Shown: positions 25,564-34,343, counted from the stretch's first letter. The stretch: DNA of 64,000 nt from Parvibaculum sp002684405 (GCA_965140395.1 OZ223207.1:558001-622000), one strand, 5' to 3'. Made by a program: numbers and translations. The notes: generated by a model from the letters alone, not told the origin.

Positions 25564-26409
25564 ATGCGGCTTGTGCGGTTTGGCGACAAGGGGGCGGAAA
25601 GTCCCGGCCTTCTCGATGGCGAAGGTCATCTGCGCGATCTTTCCGGGCATGTGGGCGAGCTTGCGGGCGAAGCACTGTTGCCGGAAAGCCTGGAGCGGCT
25701 GCGTACGCTGGACCCGGCCTCCCTGCCGCTCGTGGCTGACGGGGCCCGGCTTGGCACCTGCGTGACCGGGACGGGCAAAATCCTCTGCATCGGCAAGAAT
25801 TACGCGGATCACGCCGCCGAGATGAAATCCGACGTGCCGCCGGAGCCGCTCCTCTTCATGAAGGCGACGAGTGCGCTCACCGGTCCTCACGACGAGGTTT
25901 GTGCGCCGCGCAGTACCACTAAGCTCGACTATGAAGGCGAGTTGGCAATGGTGATCGGTCACACGGCGAAATATGTAAGCGAAGCGGATGCGCTCTCTCA
26001 TGTCGCGGGCTACACCATCATGAACGATGTGTCGGAGCGCGCGTTCCAGAACGAGCGGGGCGGGCAGTTCACCAAGGGCAAGAGCAGCGATGGTTTCGCG
26101 CCGCTTGGGCCTTGGCTGGTTACGGCGGACGAGATTGCCAACCCGCAGGCGCTGCGTGTCCGGACATGGGTGGATGACGAGATTCGGCAGGATGGGCACA
26201 CGTCGAACATGATTTTTACCGCCGCCTTCATCGTTTCCTATCTCAGCGAATTCATGACGCTTTATCCGGGTGATGTGATTTCCACGGGTACGCCGCATGG
26301 CGTCGCCGCCGGTATGACGCCGCCCGGCTGGGTAGGCGACGGGCAGACGGTGCGTGTCGCAATCGACGGGCTCGGCGAAATTGCCAACAGATTCACGGTG
26401 GACAAATGA
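25564..26409 (+). CDS. fumarylacetoacetate hydrolase family protein
   Basis: This 281-residue FAH-fold enzyme has the metal-binding glutamates in LDYEGELAMVIG, the aspartate in YTIMNDVSER and the typical KxxxxFxPLGPW and GDVISTGTPHGV motifs. Proteins of this length with LCIGKNYADHAAE near residue 76 act on 2,4-diketo acids or related compounds (for example oxaloacetate decarboxylation, diketo-deoxy-sugar acid or ureidoglycolate cleavage). The exact substrate cannot be assigned. A ribosome site GGGAGGAG precedes the ATG. The stop overlaps the following methyltransferase start by 4 bases. Confidence 0.9.
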   Translation: MRLVRFGDKGAESPGLLDGEGHLRDLSGHVGELAGEALLPESLERLRTLDPASLPLVADGARLGTCVTGTGKILCIGKNYADHAAEMKSDVPPEPLLFMKATSALTGPHDEVCAPRSTTKLDYEGELAMVIGHTAKYVSEADALSHVAGYTIMNDVSERAFQNERGGQFTKGKSSDGFAPLGPWLVTADEIANPQALRVRTWVDDEIRQDGHTSNMIFTAAFIVSYLSEFMTLYPGDVISTGTPHGVAAGMTPPGWVGDGQTVRVAIDGLGEIANRFTVDK

Positions 26410-27029
26410 CAAGGCTCGCACTTCCCATCGATGTCGAGGCGGTGAAGGGGTTCATGCCCGAGGACGAAGGCTGGGCGCTGCATGAGGCGGCACTGGAAGC
26501 CTCGAAGCTCGGGCCGGTGCTGGAGATTGGCTCCTATTGCGGCAAGTCCACCGTCTATATCGGCATTGCGGCGCAGGCCAATGGCGCGGTGCTGTTCGCG
26601 CTCGACCATCATTACGGCTCGGAAGAAAACCAGCGAGGCTGGGAACATCATGACGAGGCGCTCTACGATGCGGAGACGGGCCGTCTCAACACTTTCCCGC
26701 TCTTCCGGCAGACGATCCGATCGGCGGAGCTGGAAGATACGGTGGTACCGCTGGTGGCGCCGTCGGCCGTGGTGTCGAAGGGCTGGGCGACGCCGCTTGC
26801 CATGGCCTTCATCGATGGCGGGCACGGGATGGAACCGGCGCTGACCGATTACCGCCTTTGGGCGCCGCGCGTCATGCCGGGCGGTATTCTCTGCATTCAC
26901 GATGTCTTTCCGAATCCGGAAGATGGCGGGCGACCGCCCTACGAGATCTACAAGCTGGCGATCGCATCGGGGCTCTTCGAAGAGGAGAGGGCGGTGGGGA
27001 GCCTGCGCGTGTTGCGGCGGCTGGGCTGA
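26406..27029 (+). CDS. class I SAM-dependent methyltransferase (Methyltransf_24 type)
   Basis: This 207-residue Rossmann methyltransferase has motif I as VLEIGSYCGKSTVYIG (about residues 39-54), an acidic post-I strand FALDHHYGSEE, and MAFIDGGHGMEPALTDYRLW (motif IV-like, with the Asp-His pair seen in catechol O-methyltransferase-like Methyltransf_24 proteins). The start overlaps the stop of the FAH-family gene (ATGA), so the two are coupled and may act on the same pathway. The substrate is unknown. It converges on the macrodomain gene with 6 bases between. Confidence 0.82.
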   Translation: MTRLALPIDVEAVKGFMPEDEGWALHEAALEASKLGPVLEIGSYCGKSTVYIGIAAQANGAVLFALDHHYGSEENQRGWEHHDEALYDAETGRLNTFPLFRQTIRSAELEDTVVPLVAPSAVVSKGWATPLAMAFIDGGHGMEPALTDYRLWAPRVMPGGILCIHDVFPNPEDGGRPPYEIYKLAIASGLFEEERAVGSLRVLRRLG

Positions 27030-27035
27030 GGCGCG

Positions 27036-27473
27036 TCAGGGGTAGTCATGCACATGGACCGCGATCGGCAGATTGCCGATGCGCCGGACCATGAGCGGAT
27101 AAACCTCTTCCCAGTCGAGCCCGCCGATGCCGCAGCCGAGCTTGGGAAACGAGACGCTCTCGACCCCCCATTCGCGATAGTTGTCGGCGAAGGCGATGAG
27201 CCCCCGTTCGATCCAGTCAAGCTGTGCGCCTTCGGCCAGCGTGTCCATGGTGGGGAAGTTGAGAACCCATTTCTCTTCGCCCTTCCAGAGATGAGGTCGT
27301 CCGGGGCGCAGCTCGCCTGTCTCGCAGGCTGCGACATAGTCGATATACATCTCCGGGTAGCGGTCCTTGAAGAGCGCGGCAAGCCCGCCACCCATCACAC
27401 CGACACAGTTCACCGCATTGACGAGCGTCTGCGCGTCAGATGAGAAGATGTCCGTCTTGACGATCTTGAGCAT
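27036..27473 (-). CDS. orphan macrodomain protein, DarG/TARG1-like
   Basis: This 145-residue protein is a single macrodomain that should bind ADP-ribose. It has the DarG-type signature: IFSSDAQTLVNAVNCVGVMGGGLAALFKDRYP (residues 9-40), a conserved C..GEL.PG segment and WVLNFPT near residues 69-75. DarG and TARG1 have a catalytic lysine right after the FPT/LIT element; here the residue is Met76. The partner toxin DarT is absent from both flanks. It may bind but not hydrolyse ADP-ribosyl marks, or use another residue. The start is the ATG followed by LKIVKTDIF; longer upstream frames are non-homologous. Confidence 0.85.
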   Translation of the reverse strand: MLKIVKTDIFSSDAQTLVNAVNCVGVMGGGLAALFKDRYPEMYIDYVAACETGELRPGRPHLWKGEEKWVLNFPTMDTLAEGAQLDWIERGLIAFADNYREWGVESVSFPKLGCGIGGLDWEEVYPLMVRRIGNLPIAVHVHDYP

Positions 27474-27541
27474 GGTGCCGCCTTTCTTCCGCTGCCTGCA
27501 AAGCGTGTCAGGCGAAAGGGGAGGAAGCAATCCCGGATGGC

Positions 27542-28621
27542 TTATTCCGCAGCTTCCGCCAGCACGCGCTCGCCGAAGAGATGCGAGGCTGCGGTCGTGC
27601 CTGTCACAGCGTCGGCGGCGAGGATGACGGCTGCCGCCGTCCATGCCGGTTTTTCGGCGGGCCAGGCGACTTCGTCGCGGAACTGGTAGCCCATCCAGTA
27701 GGCGCCTTCCTCGTCGCGCCATTGATGCTGCCATGACAGGAGCGCTTCGGCTTTCTTGCGCTGTCCGGCGGCGAGCAGGGCCATGGTGAGTTCGGCGGAT
27801 TCGGCGACCGTCACCCAGGGTTCTTCCAGGACGCAGCGGCAGCCTTTGCCTTCGGCGACGAAAAGGTCCCACTTCCAGGCAATGCGTTTGCGCGCGGCCT
27901 CGCCCGTCAGCACGCCGGCGAGAACCGGGTAATACCAGTCCATCGAATAGCGGTCTTTCGGTTCCCAGGTGCGGTCGAAGCGATGGGGCTTTTCACGCAG
28001 CGCTTCGCCGAGTTTCCGGCGTGCGGCCATCCAGTCGCGGGAGGGATGGCCCAGGGCGCGGGCGATATGCGCGGCGCATTCAAAACTTTTGTAGATGGAC
28101 GAACAGCCCGTGATGAGGCTGTCGTCTTCCGGCGTGTGCGGATCGTCGGCGGCCCAGCGAATGTCGCCATGCGCGCTCTGATGATCGATGACGAAATTCA
28201 TCGCCGCTTCCACATGCGGCCAGATTTCCGCCAGCCAGACGCGGTCGCCCGTCACGAGATAATGATGCCAGGCGCCGGTGGCGATATAGGCGGCGAAATT
28301 GGTGTCGCGGACCGGCATGCCCGCGCCTTCGCCGGTATAGGCTTGCGTGTCTTCGTCGAAGGGCACGGCAGCGCCCAGTTCGCCCCACCAGGAGCCGTCC
28401 TTGAGTTGCGTTTCTTTCAGATATTCGAAGGCACGGCGGGCATTCTCGATGTCCCCCAGAACGGTGAGGCCCATTGCGGCCTCGGTGTGGTTCCATGGAT
28501 CGACCACGCCGCCATCGTACCAGGGGATCGCGCCATTCTCGCGCTGCAGTTCGAGGATGCGGTTGCGCGCGCCCTCGAAGAAGCCTTCCGGAATGGTATC
28601 GCCCTGTTTCAGATGCACCAT
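27542..28621 (-). CDS. alpha/alpha-toroid protein, prenyltransferase/squalene-oxidase-like
   Basis: This 359-residue protein is built of repeated helical pairs with QW-like motifs (LQRENGAIPWYDGG near residue 23; LKDGSWWGELG near residue 72), as in the (alpha/alpha)6 barrels of terpene cyclases, protein prenyltransferases and some glycosidases. A DxDD cyclase motif is not seen. It is the third gene of a minus-strand unit after a GT4 glycosyltransferase and a methyltransferase, with only 4 bases between it and the methyltransferase. It may be a carbohydrate- or lipid-binding enzyme for the glycan or glycolipid made by that unit; this is inferred from context only. Confidence 0.7.
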   Translation of the reverse strand: MVHLKQGDTIPEGFFEGARNRILELQRENGAIPWYDGGVVDPWNHTEAAMGLTVLGDIENARRAFEYLKETQLKDGSWWGELGAAVPFDEDTQAYTGEGAGMPVRDTNFAAYIATGAWHHYLVTGDRVWLAEIWPHVEAAMNFVIDHQSAHGDIRWAADDPHTPEDDSLITGCSSIYKSFECAAHIARALGHPSRDWMAARRKLGEALREKPHRFDRTWEPKDRYSMDWYYPVLAGVLTGEAARKRIAWKWDLFVAEGKGCRCVLEEPWVTVAESAELTMALLAAGQRKKAEALLSWQHQWRDEEGAYWMGYQFRDEVAWPAEKPAWTAAAVILAADAVTGTTAASHLFGERVLAEAAE

Positions 28622-28625
28622 GCCG

Positions 28626-29339
28626 TCAGCTTGCCTTGGAGAAGTAGAGAACCACGCTTTTGCCCATGAGCGGACCGGCAATCTTTTCCAGCGTCCGCGT
28701 CAGCCATGGGCCCTTCATGATGTCCCATTCGAGGAACTTCTTGTAGGCATTCACGAGCGCATTGTCCTCGCGCTTCACGCCGACTGCGCATTTCAGCCAC
28801 CAATAGGGCGAGTGCAGGCCATGGGCGAAATGACGGTGGAAGAAGGACAGGCCGCGATCTTCCACCGCGTCTTTCAGTTCGCGTTCCTGGAAGATGCGAA
28901 CGTGGCCGCCGGGCTCGTTGTGGTAATCGTCGGAAAAGGCCCAGCAGATGCGTTCCGGCCAGGCGCGCGGCACGGAGCAGGCAAAGGTGCCGCCCGGCTT
29001 CAGGATACGGTCGACTTCCTTCAGCGCCTGCTTGTAGTCGGGAATGTGCTCCAGCACTTCCGAGCAGAGGATCTTGTCGAAACTGTTGTCGGGGAAGGGC
29101 AAGGATAGCGCATCGCCGACGCTGAGCGAAAAGGCGCGCCTGGTTTCCGGGTCCATGTCCGGATTGTCCTCGAAGCCCTTGCGCGCCGTTACCACGTCGT
29201 CGAAGCAGAGGTCGATGCCGACGACATGACAGTTCGCGAAATAATACATGGCGTGGACATGACGTCCCGTCCCGCAGCCGAGGTCCAGCACACGCTGGCC
29301 GTCCCTAAGCCCGAGCAGCTTGAAGTCGATGGTCTGCAT
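28626..29339 (-). CDS. class I SAM-dependent methyltransferase (Methyltransf_11 type)
   Basis: This 237-residue methyltransferase has a clear motif I VLDLGCGTGRHVHAM (about residues 17-31), motif II VVGIDLCFDDV, motif IV DKILCSEVLEHIPD and motif VI LKPGGTFACSVP. The chosen ATG (MQTIDFKLLG) overlaps the end of the upstream glycosyltransferase gene by 35 bases, so the two are translationally linked. The C-terminal third (WWLKCAVGVKREDNALVNAY) has amphipathic helices that could touch membrane. Context suggests methylation of a glycosylated lipid or saccharide, but no substrate is evident. Confidence 0.88.
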   Translation of the reverse strand: MQTIDFKLLGLRDGQRVLDLGCGTGRHVHAMYYFANCHVVGIDLCFDDVVTARKGFEDNPDMDPETRRAFSLSVGDALSLPFPDNSFDKILCSEVLEHIPDYKQALKEVDRILKPGGTFACSVPRAWPERICWAFSDDYHNEPGGHVRIFQERELKDAVEDRGLSFFHRHFAHGLHSPYWWLKCAVGVKREDNALVNAYKKFLEWDIMKGPWLTRTLEKIAGPLMGKSVVLYFSKAS

Positions 29340-30660
29340 GGGCAATCGTCTCTCTGTAAACGTCAACACAATCGCGGGCGGCGCGTTCCCATTTGAACTG
29401 GTCGAGAATGCGTTCGCGGGCCGCAATGCCATAGCGGGCACGAAGTTCTGGGTCGTCGAGATAGGTGGAAATCGCCTTGGCGAGCGCATCCGGATCGGAG
29501 TGCTGTACGACAAGGCCCGCATCGCCGACGACTTCGGGGAGCGATCCGCCATTGGTCGTGATGACCGGCGTCCCGCAGGACATGGCTTCGCCCGCGGGAA
29601 AGCCAAAGCCTTCATAGACGCTGGGCGAAATCGACATGGTCGCTTCATTGTAGAGTTCGGTCATTTCCTCGTCGGTGATGCCGGAAACGAACTCCACCTT
29701 GTCCATGATGCCGAGCCGGCGCAGCTCGTCGGAGGTATTGCCCTCGCGCAGCTTGCCGATCACACGGAGTTTCAGGTCCGGATAGGTCTTCAACAGTTTC
29801 GCATAGGCGCGAATGAGGAAGATCAGCCCCTTGAGCGGCACATCCGCGCTGGCGCAGGTGACGATCAAATCGTCGCGCCGTTTGACATGCGGCATGGGAC
29901 GGAACTGGATGTGGTCGATGCCATGCAGCACGAGGCGCGTCTTGTCCGCTTCGACGCCGAATTCGCGGACCACGTCGCGGCGCGTGCTTTCCGACACGAC
30001 GATAAGCGGGTCGAGCTGGCGAGCCACCTTGATCTGCATGTTGAGGAAGGAATACCAGCGCTTCTTCAGCAGCTTCAGCTTCAGCGTCTTGGCGGCGCCG
30101 ACATCGATGCGGCGGTCCATGGTGATCGGGTGGTGGATCGTACCAACCACGGGCAGGCCCATATCGCGCATTTTCAAGAGGCCCCAGCACAACGTCTGGT
30201 TGTCATGGCAGATGTCGTAATCGGCCCAAGTGCCGCGCGCATAGCGCGCCATGCGTTCGCCGAAGGTGTAGGGCTCGGAAAAGCCGCCGGTCGCATGGCT
30301 CCACCATTCGAAAAGGTCGATAGGGGAGGCGAACATCCAGGGGCGGATGGAAAGGATCGGGTGCGGATTGGCGTAAAGGTCAAGCGAGGGCAGCTTGATG
30401 AGGCCGGCGCGCTTGTCCGTATTGGGATAGGGCGGGCCGGAAATCACATCGACTTCGTGCCCGAGGTCCAGAAGCGCCTTGGTGATGTGGCGCATATAGA
30501 CGCCCTGGCCGCCGGTTGTCGGATTGGAGCGGTAACTCGGCAGCAGGATGCGCAAAGGCCGGTCGCCCTTCACCGCTGCGAGGGAAGGGGGATGCTGTGT
30601 CGTATGAACGGCCGGGGCTGCCGGCCCTGATGCAGGCGCCTCATCGAGGGCTTGGGACAT
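29305..30660 (-). CDS. GT4-family glycosyltransferase
   Basis: This 451-residue retaining GT-B glycosyltransferase has the N-terminal acceptor domain start LRILLPSYRSNPTTGGQGVYM and the C-terminal nucleotide-sugar domain with SPSVYEGFGFPAGEAMSCGTPV, the E-x7-E motif of family GT4. A Pro/Ala-rich, probably disordered tail of about 35 residues precedes the first strand. No membrane helix is seen, so it is peripheral. It leads a three-gene minus-strand unit with a methyltransferase and an alpha/alpha-toroid protein. The sugar and acceptor are unknown. Confidence 0.9.
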   Translation of the reverse strand: MSQALDEAPASGPAAPAVHTTQHPPSLAAVKGDRPLRILLPSYRSNPTTGGQGVYMRHITKALLDLGHEVDVISGPPYPNTDKRAGLIKLPSLDLYANPHPILSIRPWMFASPIDLFEWWSHATGGFSEPYTFGERMARYARGTWADYDICHDNQTLCWGLLKMRDMGLPVVGTIHHPITMDRRIDVGAAKTLKLKLLKKRWYSFLNMQIKVARQLDPLIVVSESTRRDVVREFGVEADKTRLVLHGIDHIQFRPMPHVKRRDDLIVTCASADVPLKGLIFLIRAYAKLLKTYPDLKLRVIGKLREGNTSDELRRLGIMDKVEFVSGITDEEMTELYNEATMSISPSVYEGFGFPAGEAMSCGTPVITTNGGSLPEVVGDAGLVVQHSDPDALAKAISTYLDDPELRARYGIAARERILDQFKWERAARDCVDVYRETIAHADHRLQAARA

Positions 30661-30793
30661 TAACTTCTCCTGTGACCCTTTTTCCTAGTCACTTCTCGGG
30701 ATGCGCCTCGAGGGCCGTTCGGATGTTCGAATGCGCGGAATATAGACAGATCAACCTTTTGCAACAACCCGCTAACAGGAATGTAAGTGGCTT

Positions 30794-31213
30794 TCAGTTG
30801 ATCCGCGGCGTTGCGCCTCGAATATCCTCATCCGGCTCGGGCGCGGGGCTCGACTGGTGGTGGAACAGCAGCCAGCCCTCATTGACCCGTGTGAAGATAT
30901 TTGTGGCCAGGAGGAAGTCCTTGCCGATCTGCTCGTAGCAGATCACGAGCCCGGTGTCGCCCTGTATGCCGGGACGCGGCGCGATGCATTTGATGTCGGG
31001 GCTCGCCGGGCCGGAAAGGATGGCGTGCCAGCTTTGCAGCACTGCGTCGCGGCCTTCCACGGGCGGCCAGCCGGGGTGAAGGCAGGTCACGGGCTCGCGC
31101 TCTGCCCATATGGCGGTCATCAATGTGTAGTCGCGATCGGCGAAGGCGCGATAAAAAGTGTCATTGGCAAAGAGAAGCGCGGCGCGATCCCGTTCCGTCA
31201 TTGTTTTCTGCAC
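30794..31213 (-). CDS. NTF2-like / SnoaL-like small protein
   Basis: This 139-residue cone-shaped NTF2-fold protein follows the pattern of DUF4440/SnoaL-like homologues: an N-terminal helix LFANDTFYRAFADRDYTLMTAIW, the VTCLHPGWPPVEGRDAVLQSWH strand-helix and the terminal NEGWLLFHHQSSP strand. Such proteins are enzymes or ligand-binding folds; this subgroup has no fixed function. An ATG four codons downstream (MTERDRA) would also serve. The gene stands alone with about 130 bases to the glycosyltransferase unit and 80 to the next gene. Confidence 0.78.
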   Translation of the reverse strand: MQKTMTERDRAALLFANDTFYRAFADRDYTLMTAIWAEREPVTCLHPGWPPVEGRDAVLQSWHAILSGPASPDIKCIAPRPGIQGDTGLVICYEQIGKDFLLATNIFTRVNEGWLLFHHQSSPAPEPDEDIRGATPRIN

Positions 31214-31297
31214 GTTGCCTTGAACCGAAGATGGAGGATCATAGCAGCGCAGGACGTTGCATGCAGCCGGAACCGGGCATCCACCTGTATTTGGCCG

Positions 31298-31681
31298 TCA
31301 GGCCACCCAGAAATTCCGCTCGCGCATGAAATCGTAGACATGCGGCCAGGCGAGACCGAGCGTCACCAGATTGCCGATGAGAAAAACCACCAGATAGATG
31401 TGGCTCCTGCGGTCGAAGCGCATTTCGGGATTGGCGTGGATCAGCAGAAAGAGGAATGGCGTCCAGACAGCCGCGTGAGCGAGCCAGGCACCCTGCGATA
31501 CATGCTCGTGGAGACGCAGCCAGGCGGCCAGTCCCAGTGTTGCGGCCCAGCCGACGGCGATCCAGCGCGTCAGCACCTCCTCGCGCAGAAAGACCAGCGC
31601 AGCCGTATTCAACGCCACGATGCAAACGGTCCAGGCTTGCAGGGGCCAGGGCGCCTGCAGCCAGTCTTGTACGAAATCCAT
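31298..31681 (-). CDS. small polytopic membrane protein of unknown function
   Basis: This 127-residue product has four hydrophobic segments (about residues 15-33, 42-56, 66-81 and 95-110) separated by short charged loops, so it is very probably an inner membrane protein. No family is recognised. Codon use matches its neighbours, and the reading frame has clear coding character with a proper start and compact placement. It lies between the NTF2-like gene and the epoxide hydrolase gene, all on the minus strand, but gaps of about 85 bases on each side make co-transcription uncertain. Confidence 0.65.
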   Translation of the reverse strand: MDFVQDWLQAPWPLQAWTVCIVALNTAALVFLREEVLTRWIAVGWAATLGLAAWLRLHEHVSQGAWLAHAAVWTPFLFLLIHANPEMRFDRRSHIYLVVFLIGNLVTLGLAWPHVYDFMRERNFWVA

Positions 31682-31767
31682 GATCGCCCCCCGGCACCTT
31701 GCTTTCGCCGATCCTATCTAAGCCGGAGGAGGGGGCGTGGGGCAAATCAAGTTTCCAATAAGGCCGT

Positions 31768-32742
31768 TCAGGCCGGAAAACGCCGCTTCAGCCAGTCCAG
31801 CATCAGCCGGTTCAGCTCTTCGGGCTTTTCGGACTGGGTCCAGTGGCCGCAATCGGCGATGATGTGCTTTTCGAGGTCGGGCACATATTTCTCCATGCCT
31901 TCCGCCATGGCGGGCGGGAGGGCGATATCGTCCGCGGCGGAAATCATCAGGCCGGGCACGTCGACGCGCTGGATCAGGTTTTCGCTTCTCTCCCAGTTGC
32001 GGGTGAAGTTGCGGTACCAGTTGATGCCACCTTCCCAACCGGTTTTCTCGAAGGCTTTTGCATAGACCTCGAACTCGTCCGGCGTCAGCAGCGCTTCGCC
32101 GGTCCATGTGTCTTCGGGGGCCTGCAGTGCGGTGAGCAGGGTAAGGCGACGCATTTCTTCGGGGAGTTTCAGATACTCCTCCATCGTCACCCCCGAGCGG
32201 CGATAGAAGAAGCGCAGCGACCGGCGCGTGTCCTTGCCGAGCACCTTCTCCGCTTCGCCGAATTGCTGGAAGAAGACGATGTACATGTCCTCGCCATAGG
32301 CGGCGCGCATGGCGGCGATGGGCTCGGTATCGAGGCGCGGGATGAAGGGCGTATTGACGCCGATATTGGCCATCACGCGGGAGGGGTGCATGAGCGGCAT
32401 CTGCCAGGCGACGAGGCCGCCCCAGTCGTGGCCGACCATGATCGCCTTGTCGATCCCCAGCGCGTCGAGAAGGCCGGTGAGGTCGCCGGTCAGGTGCTCC
32501 ATATCGTAAAGCGGCACCGCGTCCTGGCCCAGCGGGCCGCCCGTGTTGCCATAGCCGCGCATATCGGGCGCGATGGCGCGGTAGCCCGCATCGGCCAGCG
32601 CCTTCATCTGATGGCGCCAGGAATAGGCGATTTCCGGCCAGCCATGTACGAGAAGGACGGGAATGCCGCCTTTCGGGCCTGCCTCGTGCACCGCCATGCG
32701 GATGCCGTTGGTCTCGACAAAATACGGCTTGGGAAATGTCAT
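31768..32742 (-). CDS. epoxide hydrolase-like alpha/beta hydrolase
   Basis: This 324-residue alpha/beta hydrolase is of the soluble epoxide hydrolase group. It has the oxyanion motif HGWPE (about residues 33-37), the nucleophile elbow GHDWGG with aspartate instead of serine (about residue 105), cap-domain tyrosines and a C-terminal CGHWTQSEKPEELN with the catalytic histidine. Aspartate nucleophiles open epoxides to diols. It starts 46 bases after the stop of a flavin monooxygenase gene on the same strand, so the two probably form a pair that epoxidises and then hydrolyses one compound. Confidence 0.9.
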   Translation of the reverse strand: MTFPKPYFVETNGIRMAVHEAGPKGGIPVLLVHGWPEIAYSWRHQMKALADAGYRAIAPDMRGYGNTGGPLGQDAVPLYDMEHLTGDLTGLLDALGIDKAIMVGHDWGGLVAWQMPLMHPSRVMANIGVNTPFIPRLDTEPIAAMRAAYGEDMYIVFFQQFGEAEKVLGKDTRRSLRFFYRRSGVTMEEYLKLPEEMRRLTLLTALQAPEDTWTGEALLTPDEFEVYAKAFEKTGWEGGINWYRNFTRNWERSENLIQRVDVPGLMISAADDIALPPAMAEGMEKYVPDLEKHIIADCGHWTQSEKPEELNRLMLDWLKRRFPA

Positions 32743-32788
32743 GTCCGTTCTCCCTCAGATCATGTTCGGTTTTGTTCAGATTGTTTTT

Positions 32789-34297
32789 TCAGGCCGCGTC
32801 GCGCAAGCGTTCCCAGTCGCTCGTAGCGGGCAGGTCCAGCAGTGCCATCATTTCCTGCCGGTCGGGTCCGAGTTTCGGAGGGTAGTGGCGGGCATTGCGT
32901 TTCTTGCCCCGCGCCCAGACGCCCATGATCTTTGCGATATTACCGGGATTGCGCAGGAACTCGCTGGGCTTGTCGATCATGTGGAAGGCGCGCATAAACT
33001 CACGCAGCAGCGCCGTATCGCCGCGCAGCGCGGGCGTGATCGCGTCTTCGGCGAAGCTGCGGATGACACGGTTGCGCAGTTTCGGACGGTAATTCGGGTC
33101 CAGCGCATTGCGGGCGCGACGGATGGCGGCCTTGTCCTGTTTGACCATGTCCGAATAGTAGGGGCGCAGTGCGTCGCGTACATTGTTGAAATAGAGCGTG
33201 GCACGCGCAACCGGGTTTTCCGTCCGGTCGAAGGCATGCACCACTGTTTCCGCTTCGATGGCGGCGAAAGTGCAGCCGCGCCCGTATAGAGGATTGGTAC
33301 GGATGAAGCTGTCGCCCAGGGGGAAGAAGTTCAGCACGCGTGGACCGTCGTCATCGGCAAGTTTGCGCCAGCGGCTGATCAGTTCGCCCATGCCATAGAC
33401 TTTCGACACGGGGGTCGAACGGTCTTCCGCGGTCCATGGTGCCACGCCAGGCAGTTGCGAGCAGATGAAGTCGAACGTCTCGGGGCGGATGATTGCCTTG
33501 CGCAGTTCCATCTCGATTTCGGGCACCGCGATGGTGATGGAAAAGCATCCATTGTCGGCGGGGAACACGCCGTATTTCATGAAGCCCATATCGCCGGCGC
33601 TCGGCACCTCGTTGCGCTCGGGTTCGCCCATGCCCTCATGCAGGCGATAATGGCGCGTGAAATAGAGGATGCCCGCGCGCTCGGTCTTTTCTTCGATGCC
33701 GGCGCCGCGTTCGTTCAGCGTATCGATGAGCTGGCTGTTCTTGCCGGCGGCATCGATGACGGTGTCGGCGGGCCATTCCTGCCGTTCGCCGTCGCGTTCG
33801 ATGACGAGGCCGGTCACGGCAAGCCTGCCGCTTCGCGTCTCCGTCAGCACGTCGCGCACCAGCGTGTCGGTGACGAATTCGATGCCGGGCTGACGCAGCG
33901 CATAGCGGCGCATTACGAATTCGAGCGTGGTGCGGCGGCTCGTCAGGATGGTGAGTTCCTCATCTCCCGGCGCCGGGACGTAGGTTTCGCGCAAGGCAAG
34001 CGGCAGGTTGTCCACAAAGCCAATCTCGCGGCAGCCCGCGGCGAGCAGATCCTGCATCAGCTCCGGGTGCCATTCGCGGATATGTTTGTGGAGGCGTGCG
34101 AGGAAGGCGTGGGAGTGGCGCAGATGGCCGACGCCGCGGCGCTCCCAGTCGGTGAAGGCGAGGTCGGCCGAATCTTCTCCTTCCGGAGCGGGCGGGTCGC
34201 GCTCGATGACCGTGACAGAGCGTCCGCTTTTTGCCAGCGCGAGGGCAGACCACAGGCCGGCGATACCGCCGCCGACGATCAGAATGCGCTCCTCCAT
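32789..34297 (-). CDS. FAD-dependent monooxygenase/epoxidase-like protein
   Basis: This 502-residue flavoprotein has the N-terminal dinucleotide fold ILIVGGGIAGLWSALALAKSG, an AADTVIDAAGK-like middle motif and the FAD-ribityl motif GDSFIRTNPLYGRGCTFAA (about residues 345-363). This NP.YG.G form is typical of flavin epoxidases, halogenase-like and group A hydroxylase proteins. The halogenase WxWxIP motif and lysine are not seen. The epoxide hydrolase-like gene lies just downstream. The ATG is set by GGGAGG 7 bases before it; a TetR-type operator sits 47-72 bases upstream. Substrate unknown; a hydrophobic alkene is a reasonable guess. Confidence 0.8.
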   Translation of the reverse strand: MEERILIVGGGIAGLWSALALAKSGRSVTVIERDPPAPEGEDSADLAFTDWERRGVGHLRHSHAFLARLHKHIREWHPELMQDLLAAGCREIGFVDNLPLALRETYVPAPGDEELTILTSRRTTLEFVMRRYALRQPGIEFVTDTLVRDVLTETRSGRLAVTGLVIERDGERQEWPADTVIDAAGKNSQLIDTLNERGAGIEEKTERAGILYFTRHYRLHEGMGEPERNEVPSAGDMGFMKYGVFPADNGCFSITIAVPEIEMELRKAIIRPETFDFICSQLPGVAPWTAEDRSTPVSKVYGMGELISRWRKLADDDGPRVLNFFPLGDSFIRTNPLYGRGCTFAAIEAETVVHAFDRTENPVARATLYFNNVRDALRPYYSDMVKQDKAAIRRARNALDPNYRPKLRNRVIRSFAEDAITPALRGDTALLREFMRAFHMIDKPSEFLRNPGNIAKIMGVWARGKKRNARHYPPKLGPDRQEMMALLDLPATSDWERLRDAA

Positions 34298-34343
34298 CGA
34301 TAACCTCCCGTTTCGATACCGATAAGACCAGTCGCTTGACCTT

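Noticed and set aside
32789..34297. Flavoprotein as a tryptophan halogenase
   Set aside because: The WxWxIP motif and catalytic lysine region are not visible, while the NP.YG.G motif and neighbouring epoxide hydrolase favour an epoxidase-like enzyme.
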